DNA from: Arion vulgaris
Taxonomy: Eukaryota > Mollusca > Gastropoda > Stylommatophora > Arionidae
DNA: 64,000 nt
Assembly (NCBI GenBank): GCA_020796225.1
Contig: CM036775.1
Span: 11,911,671-11,975,670 of the forward strand
Direction of reading: 5' to 3'
This document shows positions 41,177 to 49,908 of the stretch, in pieces (the first letter of the stretch is position 1; each line of letters begins with the position of its first letter). The position numbers were made by a program, and so were the translations under genes. Below the pieces are notes generated by a model that ran no database searches, had not been told where the DNA came from, and was given only the letters and a program-made list of their open reading frames with translations.

Positions 41177-41323
41177 CCATGGGGTTCTTGAAACTTCCTA
41201 TTCTCATTTTACAATAAACTTGGAAGCTACTATAAATGATGTGTGCATGTTTGTTATATGTCTATACTTGTGTGTATGTATGTTGTTATTTCGTCCCAAA
41301 TATGCAAGCACAATAAGCTTATG

Positions 41324-41491
41324 CAGTGGCGGCTCGTGATTATTTTTGTTGGTGGGGTCAGACAGATATATTCGGAAAAATCACGGTTTCGGTTAGGATA
41401 TATGTTAATGTATATAAAATAATAAATACACTTTACACCTTATTTTGGGTGGGGCCCGGCCCCACTGGCCCTTAATGACGAGCCGCCACTG
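41324..41491. mobile_element. hAT-D element, 168 bp, 8-bp TSD
   Basis: CAGTGGCGGCTCGTGATTAT to ACGAGCCGCCACTG, perfect duplication AGCTTATG on both sides. A minimal MITE form. Confidence 0.92.
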
Positions 41492-41869
41492 AGCTTATGG
41501 CATGTGTTTGTGCAAAGACTTTTCGATCAAATCTGACCTGATTATTCTGTGTTCAACAGACGATGCGTTTATGAAAGACAATCCTTATTAAAGCTCTTTT
41601 TTAGGAAAGGTAGCTGGTTCTTTTCTTAAAAAGCGCTCATGTTGTAGGGCTGGACAATTGGCGCCGTAAGAAATGAGGGTTTGTGGTTCGAAACTTTCGT
41701 TTTGTGGGGGTTCCTGGTACTTGTACGCAGTCTATTTGTTGATTGTGTTCACTGGCTCCGCTGCTTCTTCTGGAATTTTAAAAACTCCTTATTCTCTTCT
41801 CACTGCTAGACAATGTATACTGAGAGTCCCACTATACCCACATTTACACCTGTGTAGTTTTAGTTACCT
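41492..41869. other. Spacer with GTTCCTGGTACTTGTACGC word, no gene
   Basis: Part of 41675-41800 resembles 40450-40556 (GGTTTGTGGTTCGAAAC, CCTGGTACT, TTGATTGTGTTC, GGCTCCG). It is probably another tRNA-headed repeat (B-box-like GTTCGAAAC / ATTCGAATCC) present twice. Confidence 0.45.
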
Positions 41870-41879
41870 GTGTGTAGTA

Positions 41880-42390
41880 TAGCAATCAAGAAGTTAAACA
41901 CTATGAAGAACATATGGCAAAGCACCAGCAAAATATTAAAATCAAAAATACTGAGAACGTGTATTTTTCCAGTGGCTACTTATGGTTGTGAATCATGGAC
42001 CATTACACAAAAATTAAGAACGAAAATCCAGTCCTTCGAAACTAAATGCTACAGAAAGATCCTACGAATACCATGGACAGAAAAAGAAAGAACACTGATG
42101 TCCTGAAAGAACTAAATGTTAAAGAGATTTGGCTGATAAACAACATACTATACAGAAAATTTAGATACTTTGGTCACATCAAGCGTTACGATGGCCTGGA
42201 GAGAACAATATTAGAGGGCAGGGTCCCAGGACACAGAGGCAGACCAAGAAGAAGATGGCTACAAGATATTAAAGAAATCATGACTATGACCATAGAGGAA
42301 GTGGGTGAACTGACTAGAGACAGAGTGAATTTCAGATGCACTGCAAAGAGAGCAACGTCCTATAAAGGATACGCACCTTGATGATGATGA
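41880..42390 (+). pseudogene. LINE RT distal fragment, one frameshift
   Basis: Reads ILRTCIFPVATYGCESWTIT, QSFETKCYRKILRIPWTEKE, stop, then FRYFGHIKRYDGLERTILEG, GHRGRPRRRWLQDIKEIMTM and VNFRCTAKRATSYKGYAP. YGCESW, R.W..K and GRPRRRW are the standard post-palm blocks. The copy at 7700-8095 is the same family. Confidence 0.8.
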
Positions 42391-42470
42391 GTTTTAGTTA
42401 CATTTCTTTCAATGCCTCTTATCACCAGATCACAATACACAGTTTCGAATAAAGACAAAAATGCTGTTAG

Positions 42471-42723
42471 TCTTCTTCTTCTTTGCGTTCGTTCTTTACA
42501 ACCAATTTTAATCACTCTTTGTGATATGTTTGATATTTGCCAAGAACGTGTATACGTTGTACATTGGTTTGGTAGGCCCCTAAACGCATAGACTTCTACA
42601 CGTTTAGGATACGTGCATCCGATTTCAGCCAAACCTCCTTAGTCGCCTCTTACGACATACATGGCAGGTAACAGTGGTTCTATTCTTCACACCTAAATTT
42701 GGGTCCCGGTAATCACTCGGGCG
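42471..42723 (-). mobile_element. SINE-A copy, 13-bp TSD
   Basis: TCTTCTTCTTCTTTGCGTTC to GGTAATCACTCGGGCG. Flanks AAAATGCTGTTAG (42458-42470) and AAAATGTTGTTAG (42724-42736) match in 12 of 13. Confidence 0.88.
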
Positions 42724-42754
42724 AAAATGTTGTTAGTGATACACTATATTTTTT

Positions 42755-43185
42755 CCCATATATAGCAACATATGATTGTGAGACATGGACCGTTGACAAA
42801 GCGGCGGAGAAGATAATTAATGCCTTTGAATGCAAATGTTACAGAACAGTACTTAGAATATCATGGACAGAGAAAAGAACAAATGCTTCTGTTCTGCAAC
42901 AGCTTGATATTAAATAGAGTTGGCTATTAAAGAATATAAACGCAAGGAAAATTTAATATTTGGGACACATCAAACGACATGAGTGCCTAGAGAAGATAAT
43001 TTTGGAGGAAATCGTGCCTGGAAGAAGAATGAGAGGATGACCTAGAAGACGATGGGTGCAAGATGTCATTAACGATCTGAGAATGACTGCTGCTGGCGGT
43101 GGTCAACTTGCGCAGAACAAGTTTTTCAGGACTTGTGGCATGCGAGCCAAATTCCGGAAGAGACAAGCTACATGATGATGATGAT
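42755..43185 (+). pseudogene. LINE RT distal fragment
   Basis: Reads ATYDCETWTVDKAAEKIINA, FECKCYRTVLRISWTEKRTN, ASVLQQLDIK, stop, and later RRWVQDVINDLRMTAAG in another frame. Same family as 18520-18870. Ends in (GAT)n. Confidence 0.75.
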
Positions 43186-43209
43186 GATGGTACACTATAT
43201 ATATATAAA

Positions 43210-43350
43210 ACAAACAAATAAACACAATTCTGAGAATCTTTCAATCAAATGTGAAGTCCGTGCTGTACTATGACTCGGAAACATGGAAGATAACAAAAGA
43301 AACCATCAGAAAACTACAGACGTTTATAAATTGATGTTTACGTAAAAAGA
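43210..43350 (+). pseudogene. Short LINE RT fragment
   Basis: VKSVLYYDSETWKITKETIR then KLQTFIN*CLRK, the family of 57930-58157 (VLLYGSETCRV, KIQTFVNRCLRR). Confidence 0.65.
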
Positions 43351-43362
43351 GGAAGTGAGATG

Positions 43363-43371
<9 letters not shown>

Positions 43372-43397
<26 letters not shown>

Positions 43398-44067
43398 ATC
43401 ACCACCCAGACCGATGTACCAGATCTTCTCATAAATTCTATTCATGTAGAAATCTGATTCATGCAGCCTTAGCATTGGGTGTGTTTTATGTCACATCTTC
43501 AGCACTATTTGGAGCTCTGGTACTTATCCTTCGGCGATGTGTCCGGTTTCAGCCAGCGTTTACTCGGTTCGCTCTCCATTCTGTAGCCATCTAGTTTTGG
43601 GGGTTTTTTTTGTCCGCTTTCAACTCAGACCAAGTTTCATCTCTGAAACTGATTTTTGCGTGAAAATCCGTTTTTCAAATTTCTTACAATGGCAGCAGCG
43701 TGCACATTGTAAATTACTTTACACTGGCAGCCGTGTGCTCAATGTACTCGTAATTAGTATTCCTCGCCATACAGGCAGATTTTCTCCGACTTCAGAGGTA
43801 CTCACGTTATCGTCCTGAGTAAGACCAGGGACTCGAACAAATGCCGGACAGTAGGTTCGAACTCGAGCTATGAGGCGTCTCACAGCTAGCAGGCCGAGCT
43901 ACTATCAACTACTCTAGGCAGTCCCCCGTAGCCATCTAGTGTTTTTACGGTGTGGGGTAGCTAGCCCCACACCCAACCTCCTTAGCCGCCTCTTACGACA
44001 GTATTGGCAGGTAACAGTGGTTCTATTCTTTACACCTCAATTTGGGCCACGGTAACCACTCGGGCGG
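43372..44067 (-). mobile_element. Full A2/F SINE split by SINE-M
   Basis: F body at 43372-43594 ((TC)n tail complement, CACCCAGACCGATGTACCAG, GGCGATGTGTCCGGTTTCAG, CTGTAGCCATCTAG). A2 head at 43928-44067 (GTAGCCATCTAGTGTTTTTA to GGTAACCACTCGGGCGG). The element without interruption is seen at 62950-63295. Confidence 0.85.
43595..43927 (-). mobile_element. SINE-M, tRNA-headed, 12-bp TSD
   Basis: The complement of the right end reads GGGGACTGCCTAGAGTAGTT, GATAGTAGCTCGGCCTGCTA, then GAGTTCGAACCTACTGTCC, a tRNA-like A/B-box arrangement. The perfect duplication GTAGCCATCTAG (43583-43594, 43928-43939) bounds 333 bp. It is the only copy in the window. Confidence 0.85.
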
Positions 44068-44074
44068 TGAGATG

Positions 44075-45010
44075 GATATTAGATTACGAAGGAAGAACTC
44101 AAAGATCTAAGCAGATACCAGTGGGAAAATTGCTAAGTGAGAGACGCTGGCGATGGATAGGACACACATTGAGAGGATGAGGCAGAGGATGTTATTAAAC
44201 AGGTCTGTACTCTAGATGAGCTGAAGCACGGTGACGAATGGATGCCTATATCAGAGGGTATGATTGCTTACGCCAGGGTTATCAGCACACTTGGACGCCG
44301 CTGTAGAGAATGGGACCCGGGCGTCGTCAATGCGGAAATTCTTGCACTCGTGGATCAGCACTCCCACCCAGGTGATATCGTTATCTACACCGATGGCTCT
44401 GTCAAGCGTGGCACCAGATCATCGTGGGCTTACTCAGCACAACGAAACGGTCGCACACTTCATGAGGACTGCGGGGCTTTTGAGACAACGACATCGAGCA
44501 TGACTATGGAGATCACTGCTGCCTCCAGGGCTCTGTCATGGGTGGCTGAGCAACAGGTTACCAATACGATCATCATATCAGACTCGATGAATATGCTTCA
44601 ACTGATTGAATCTGGAAGTATGCGTGTGGAATGGGTGGACATCATTCGGAGATCACATCTCAAGAAAATGACTTGACTGGACATGCTGGAGTGCGGGGTA
44701 ACGAGCGTGCTGACTCTCTTGCAAACAGTGCCCCGACTCAAGCGGGCAGAAGTATGGACAGAGCCGATATCATCAATGCGGTACGCTCTCATTTATGTGA
44801 CATGGACACGTCTCAGACACTGGAACGAGTTCGAGAATTATGCGTTAAGTTTGAACATGCCAGACAGTGTCGTGGTAGAGAGAGAAGATATAGTAATCAA
44901 CTTCTCATGGGTATTGTGAGCAAATGAACTTTGGGATGGCTGCTGCAACGGAGGACAGAGCACGAATGGGAATGCCCAATGTGCCATGACGTCGATCGCA
45001 TAACATAACA
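44075..45010 (+). pseudogene. LINE with RNase H domain, one frameshift
   Basis: The frame 44242-44676 contains an RNase HI domain: VIYTDGSVKRGT (Asp51), TSSMTMEITAASRAL (Glu90), IIISDSMNMLQLIESG (Asp114). A short deletion near 44670 moves GHAGVRGNERADSLANSAP, with the fourth catalytic Asp (44712-44714), into another frame. That frame continues AGRSMDRADIINAVRSHLCD, then ERRYSNQLLMGIVSK, stop, then a CPMCHDVD Cys/His motif. All four acidic residues survive, but in two frames. Enzymes of this type remove RNA from the RNA/DNA hybrid made during LINE copying. Confidence 0.85.
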
Positions 45011-45250
45011 CATTGAGAAGACCGACCGGAAGCGTTGCAAGACAGTCACTGTTTTTTGGAACACAGGGAAAGAGTAGAAGGTCTAGAAATACATGAAGAA
45101 GAGAACTGGAGACTGTTATTAAAATGATAGGCAAGACGTGGAAAGAATTGGAAGGAATAGCAAGAAAGAGAGGAAGGGCTGGGAGAAGTTTGTTGAAGAG
45201 CTGTGCTCTGTTGGGAGCTCAAAGGTGAAGAGAAGAGAGAGGTACACTAT
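45011..45250 (+). pseudogene. LINE ORF2 tail
   Basis: Reads EKTDRKRCKTVTVFW, then in another frame IGKTWKELEGIARKRE..WEKFVEELCSVGSS-like sequence, the W...A..R..W..F...LC end block. It directly follows the RNase H copy. Confidence 0.6.
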
Positions 45251-45274
45251 AGGGAGCTTCGGATAATGACAACG

Positions 45275-45510
45275 TTAATGGTACTCGGTCTATTAACCTC
45301 GACGTTCTGAGTTCGAATCACGCTGCGGATAATTTGGTTGCAAATTGTTTGCGTGGATTTTAACAAAGAACGATGGCACCACCCGTTCAGAAAGCAATGG
45401 CAAACTACTGAACGTAATAATGCCTAGAAAAATCACAAACAGCGTTACAAAGCTGGGGTTGATTCGCAAAGTCCTGTAAAGGATATGCAATTAACTTTTT
45501 TTTTTTTATG
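45275..45510 (+). mobile_element. SINE-J copy
   Basis: GGTCTATTAACCTCGACGTT, CTGAGTTCGAATCACGC (B box), CAGAAAGCAATGGCAAACTA, and the T-rich end after AAGGATATGCAATTAAC. Confidence 0.8.
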
Positions 45511-45766
45511 ACACAGAAATCTCGTATACTGATAAGCTTTTGTTAGTGACATACAATATAAGGTTTCGGATAATGACAATTTTGTCTGTGCGTATATCCC
45601 CATTGTCTCAATGTGATCCATTTTATGTCGAGTCGGAAGGATCTCTATCTGGCTGTAAACAAAAATCGAATAAATTAGAAACTAGATATATTGTGATAAA
45701 ACTGACTATCATTGGAATACATTTTTGGGGAATAATTATACAAGCAAATTTACGTAGGCTAAGATA
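45511..45766. other. Spacer, no gene recognised
   Basis: AT-rich sequence with no recognised repeat or coding signature. Confidence 0.35.
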
Positions 45767-45767
45767 C

Positions 45768-47280
45768 CAGACATTCTCTGTGGTGTAGAGGTTAGTTGCT
45801 CGCCTCTTGTTTCTAAGGTACTCGGTTCACTCTCTTGGGGAGCCATCAGGATGTTATCTCTCTTCACCCTTCGCCCCTAGGGAAGCATAGGTCCGCAACC
45901 AAGGCCTTCCAAGCCCGCCTATCCAAGGCCATCCTTTCCAGATCTCGCCACTCTCTCCCGTCCTCTTGCATTCCATCTCTAACTCCCGTCTCCAGGTGTT
46001 TCTGGGTCTTCCCTTACTTCTATTGCCCTGGGGTTCCATCGGAGAGCCTGTCTCACGATGCTGTCAGGGGTTTCCTCAGTGTGTGTCCTATATCGGGATG
46101 TTATAGATCAGTTGTATTGTGAATAATATAACGAACACTATATGACTTCTTTTGTCTGTAGTAACCTGTATATTACATACTTATACATATATACTCCACC
46201 TTTCTGCCATCTTGTCTGTTGTTTCCTTCCTGTCCGCTTTATTTCCCGTCTCTACCCTACTTCAAACTCTTATTGGTTATTGGTTATTGTTTACTAAACT
46301 GACGTCATTGCACTCCGGGCAGACCTATAGGTGCTCAGTCTCCCCAACAGATATCGAAGAGTATGCATACTGATGGTTCCTGTGGCTCTCTGATTAAACA
46401 CACCTCTCACTCTGCCTCTCAGGCATCCAGTTCGACTTGAACAACGGGTAACTCCAAACTGCTTAAATTGCTTGATCGATTCAACGTCGATTTTAGTGTC
46501 CTCATCCAACAGAGAGTCGCGAAGAGACCGAAGAATATCCCCTTATCCATCTTCAACTCCCCAACAATCGATGCTGTTGATGCAAGCCTGTCCGCTCTCT
46601 CATTACCGTAAACACCCGCATGCCCAGGACAGTATATCCACGTAAGCCGCTGGAGGTTAGAAACTTCTATAGACGACATCCACTCATACCGAAAACTGCC
46701 CTTCTGGATCTTGTGAAGCATCGACTGAGAGTCAGATACAACAATTGCCCCAGTAAATGAAGTCCCAGAAATCCAATGGAGGGCAGCAGTTCTCAAACTC
46801 TTGCACTGCTGTTCTGTCCTCGCTACTGTTTTGCACGCCAAAGTGTGCAGCCTTTCTTTATTATGTCTCGTCTGCTACTATTACTGGTTTACTGTCTATT
46901 ACCGTCTTATGCCTATGGCATCCTATCATATGGATATTTTTTTAGAGATCCCTGATCTCGGTTTATAGGTGCGATCGAGTTCCTAGTCCTATCGGAGACG
47001 GACGATAAAACGTAGGTCCTGTGTTCAAGTTGAGCACGTTAAAGAACTCTTGGCAGTTCAAAATCCGGAAGACCAGGCTGGAAAGCTGCTGCCCGTGCAA
47101 CATTTTTTTAGAAAAATTAAAATAATTCCTTAAAAATATTTTCACCATCTTCTAAATTACGCAGGGGGCCCGTGCCGGTGCTGCGGAGTTCGTGCACTGT
47201 CGCTGAGATCTTCATGTGTAAGAAAGAGATCGGAGCACACATGCTTACTCACCGAAGTGCAATGATGATCAATGTAAAAG
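45768..47280 (+). mobile_element. SINE-G copy split by a LINE
   Basis: Left part (45768-45852): ATTCTCTGTGGTGTAGAGGT, GGTACTCGGTTCACTCTC, GGAGCCATCAGGAT. Right part (about 46925-47280): TATGGATATTTTTTTAGAGA, CTGATCTCGGTTTATAGGTG, then CACCGAAGTGCAATGATGAT. The middle 1.07 kb is LINE sequence in antisense. Confidence 0.75.
45853..46925 (-). pseudogene. LINE with RNase H fragment (antisense), inserted in SINE-G
   Basis: On the minus strand, 46841-46419 reads GAIVVSDSQSMLHKIQKGSF, RLTWIYCPGHAGVYGNERAD and RLASTASIVGELKMDKG. The SDS Asp and NERAD Asp of RNase H are present in one frame; the first Asp and the Glu are missing (5' truncated). It continues after a frameshift to 46294. At the left end 46039-45854 encodes GRPRNTWRRELEMECKRTGE and GWPWIGGLGRPWLRTYASLG, an ORF2 end of a different family, so at least two LINE ends may be joined here. 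Confidence 0.7.
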
Positions 47281-47289
47281 GAAACTTGA

Positions 47290-47440
47290 AGCTTCCACTA
47301 GCATACCTTTGTCTAGTTCTTCGGCGATCTGTAGTCATGGGCTGAATCCACCGTGGACCACAAACTGGGCAGTCAGCTTCAGGTCTGCCAGGTTTCCCCA
47401 AAGTTTAGTTTCTGGTCGACTGGGTGATTCAACATGTTAG
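47290..47440 (-). pseudogene. LINE C-terminal tail (antisense)
   Basis: CCGTGGACCACAAACTGGGC, AGTCAGCTTCAGGTCTGCCA and GTTTCCCCAAAGTTTAGTTT is the complement of the KLWGNPTDLKLTAQFVVH segment at 28158-28230. Confidence 0.7.
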
Positions 47441-47519
47441 GCTCATCCCGCTGGCAAATGACACGCATCAGCCCGGGAGGGCAGGTCGTCTACGGGACGC
47501 TGCCCTGAAAGAAAATAGC

Positions 47520-47740
47520 AACTTGCTGCTTTGTAGGTGTTGGCTCTGGGGACAGCAAAAGGCTAACGGAGAACGAACCCAGTAAACGCTGGTTGAAATC
47601 GAACACACCACCGAAGAATAAGCACCTGAGCTCCAATAGGTACTGAAGGTTGTGCATGTACATCCGTTCTGATGTTTGGCTGCTTATATATCACAATAGA
47701 ATGATAAAAGCAGCCTAAGAACGATCGAGAGAGAGAGAAC
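47520..47740 (+). mobile_element. F-type SINE copy
   Basis: AACTTGCTGCTTTGTAGGTG, GAGAACGAACCCAGTAAACG, CTGAGCTCCAATAGGTACTG and GAACGATCGAGAGAGAGAG. One monomer copy. Confidence 0.75.
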
Positions 47741-47904
47741 TTAGTCAAACATGAACAAACTTCTAGAGAATATAATGACACGTAGAGTTATTTGGTGTTA
47801 GGGAAGGTGTCAAGTATTTTCATATACATTCCTTGGTTATAGAAGATATAAAGAGATATGGTGCATAACAGCTGTCTCCAGCTTATCATAAATATATATA
47901 TATA
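47741..47904. other. Spacer ending in a short (TA)n run
   Basis: No gene recognised. ATATATATATATAC lies next to the hAT-D left end. Confidence 0.35.
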
Positions 47905-48249
47905 CAGGGCGGTCGTCATTAAGGGCCAGTGGGGCCCGGCTCCACCATAATTGATAAGCGGTTTGACATGCGGCTGAGGCGTGTTAAATTCACGGTACGG
48001 CCAAGATTTTAAAAAGAAATTTCTCTAGGTACTAAGAATGATTGCCTTTGATTGTCCTTGATTTTATGTTCTTTAATAACGATCTCTTTTTAATATCAAG
48101 CTGTTGCAGAACAGAAGCGGTTTTTTTCTTTCTCGAAAGGGGAAATAACTTCCTGGAACAAACAATTAACAGTAAATACTCCAAAAACCAAGATTTTTCC
48201 GAAATGTTTGTCTTTCACCACCAAGAAAAGTAACCACGAGCCGCCACTG
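47905..48249. mobile_element. hAT-D element, 345 bp
   Basis: Left end CAGGGCGGTCGTCATTAAGG (decayed), right end ACGAGCCGCCACTG. The subterminal GGGCCAGTGGGGCCCGGC matches 41445-41475. The interior differs from other copies. TSD obscured by flanking TA repeats. Confidence 0.75.
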
Positions 48250-48374
48250 TGTGTATATGTATATGTATATCTGACTGTATGTGTGCGTGTCTGTTTGAAA
48301 TGTTTATCATACTTACAGGCATACTTATATATATATAATAATAATAATAATTCCTCTTGTACGTTATACATCAT

Positions 48375-48570
48375 AGGCCTGAAAGTAATTTCTCCATACC
48401 CTTATCCTGGGCAAATCTCTCAATCTCCTCCATGGAACTGAGACCGATATTTCCCGCCTCTCTCAGAAGTTCGTTTCAGGTCTCCTTAGGTCGACCTCTT
48501 TCTTGAACCCTTTGCATCCCACTTCAATGCCTGCTTGATATTCGTTGATCATTTCTCCTCAAGGTGTGCA
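48375..48570 (-). pseudogene. LINE C-terminal fragment (antisense)
   Basis: Complement of the 28410-28630 block: AAAGAGGTCGACCTAAGGAG, CATTGAAGTGGGATGCAAAG and AACATCAAG-like variants. Frames broken. Confidence 0.7.
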
Positions 48571-48999
48571 ACATATTCCATCTTCTCTTATATATATATA
48601 TATATATCCTCTTCTTGTCCCGATTAACACATAAAGCTTCCAAAAGAGACTTCCACTGTTGCCGTTCTGCTGCCTTTCTACCAACCGTCTCCACGTCAGG
48701 CCACACTCCTTCAACTCTCTCTCCACCGTTCTTCTCCATGTTTCCTTTGGACGTCCAGGCCTTCTCTTCCTATCCGCTGTCCATCTGAGAACTGTCCTAG
48801 CCAATGCCCCCACTGGCATACAACATACATGTCCAAACCACCTCCATCTTCGTATTTTAATGATGGTCTCCAAGGATGCACAGTCTGTTCGTTTCAAAAG
48901 CTCCTCATTTGTTATGGTATTTGGCCAGAAAATTTGCAGGATTCTTCTTAAACATTTATTCTGAAATGTCTCCAACTTGTGTATTATGTGTTGGGTCAT
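48559..48999 (-). pseudogene. LINE ORF2 C-terminal fragment, 146-codon open frame
   Basis: Reads MTQHIIHKLETFQNKCLRRI, LQIFWPNTITNEELLKRTDC, IKIRRWRWFGHVCCMPVGAL, RRPGRPKETWRRTVERELKE and CGLTWRRLVERQQNGNSGSL. Order and motifs are the same as at 18106-18498 (CLRKIL..WP..I.N.ELL; RRWRW.GHV; GRPK.TWRRT.E.EL). The open frame ends in a (TA)n microsatellite, so the last residues (YIYIYI) are not native. No palm domain. Confidence 0.8.
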
Positions 49000-49029
49000 T
49001 TTCTAGCATTCACTACTGTATAATAGCAC

Positions 49030-49275
49030 TCCCACGGTAGCTAAGTAGTTAAGCCCTTTGCCTTGTGAGTCGAAGGTCGTGGGTTCGAATCCAGACCGCA
49101 CCGTTCTGTTCACAAGTGCAGTTTTTTTCAGATACCTCTAGAATTGTTGCTGGAGCTACGGAGTTCGTACTTTGTGCAATGATCTCGGTATTTCTGCGGA
49201 GAGGGACCGAGCCATATGGGGCAAAACACAATCCAATGAAATCAGTACTCGCTTTAAACCCCTTTTTAATCATGG
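49030..49275 (+). mobile_element. SINE-I copy
   Basis: CACGGTAGCTAAGTAGTTAA (A box), GTGGGTTCGAATCCAGACCG (B box), GGAGCTACGGAGTTCGTACT, and an end before (GATGAT)n. Copies at 59040-59302 and 60885-61150. Confidence 0.85.
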
Positions 49276-49299
49276 AAGGAGCTATTTGATGATGATGAT

Positions 49300-49700
49300 G
49301 ATGAAATAGAAGAGGTCGATTGAGAAATGAAGACATCAGGAAAAAGTGGGTACAACATCAGTACTAAACTTTATCAAGAAACAACAAATTAAGTGGTTCG
49401 GTCATGTAAGCAGATTACCAACAGACAGTGCACCTCAAAGATCAGTGCTGCTCCGATACAATTGGTACAAGGCAAGAGGCCGACCACGCAAGAGATGGAC
49501 CTCAGATATAACAGAGGCGACGAAAGAGACTATCTACGAAGCGCATACAAGGCCAGTTTATAAATCTCTTTTGACCTGACCTGTAGGCAAACAGTTTTAG
49601 AAATCTCTTCTTGACCTGACGCTGTGAGGCAAACAGTTTTAGAAATCTCTTCTTGACCTGACGCTGTGAGGCAAACAGGATTCGAGAAAGAAAGATTAAA
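49300..49700 (+). pseudogene. LINE C-terminus with repeated 3' tail
   Basis: Reads RLRNEDIRKK, then VGTTSVLNFIKKQQIKWFGH, VSRLPTDSAPQRSVLLRYNW and GRPRKRWTSDITEATKETIY. The 3' tail contains two full 42-bp repeats (GGCAAACAGTTTTAGAAATC, TCTTCTTGACCTGACGCTGT) plus a diverged first one. The sister copy at 2470-3200 has one. Confidence 0.8.
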
Positions 49701-49760
49701 TAAATATTAAATAAATATTGTTTAATGATACTATATTTAGATCTTGTTTTATTTCTCTTT

Positions 49761-49763
49761 CAG
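49761..49763 (+). promoter_or_regulatory. Putative splice acceptor
   Basis: TTTTATTTCTCTTTCAG is a strong pyrimidine tract plus CAG. It would start the exon at 49764, leaving 145 nt of 5' UTR before the chosen ATG. Confidence 0.6.
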
Positions 49764-49908
49764 CCAAGTTGATAGATTGAAAGAAACAGAGCATAAGGAA
49801 AATATTTCTAAGAAACAGTATAAGGAAATATTTCTGAATCTTGAAGCATGAGTCCAGTGTAGAAAGGTTCCACGCACATGGTCAGTCTAGGCACAAGGTT
49901 TGTCCAGT

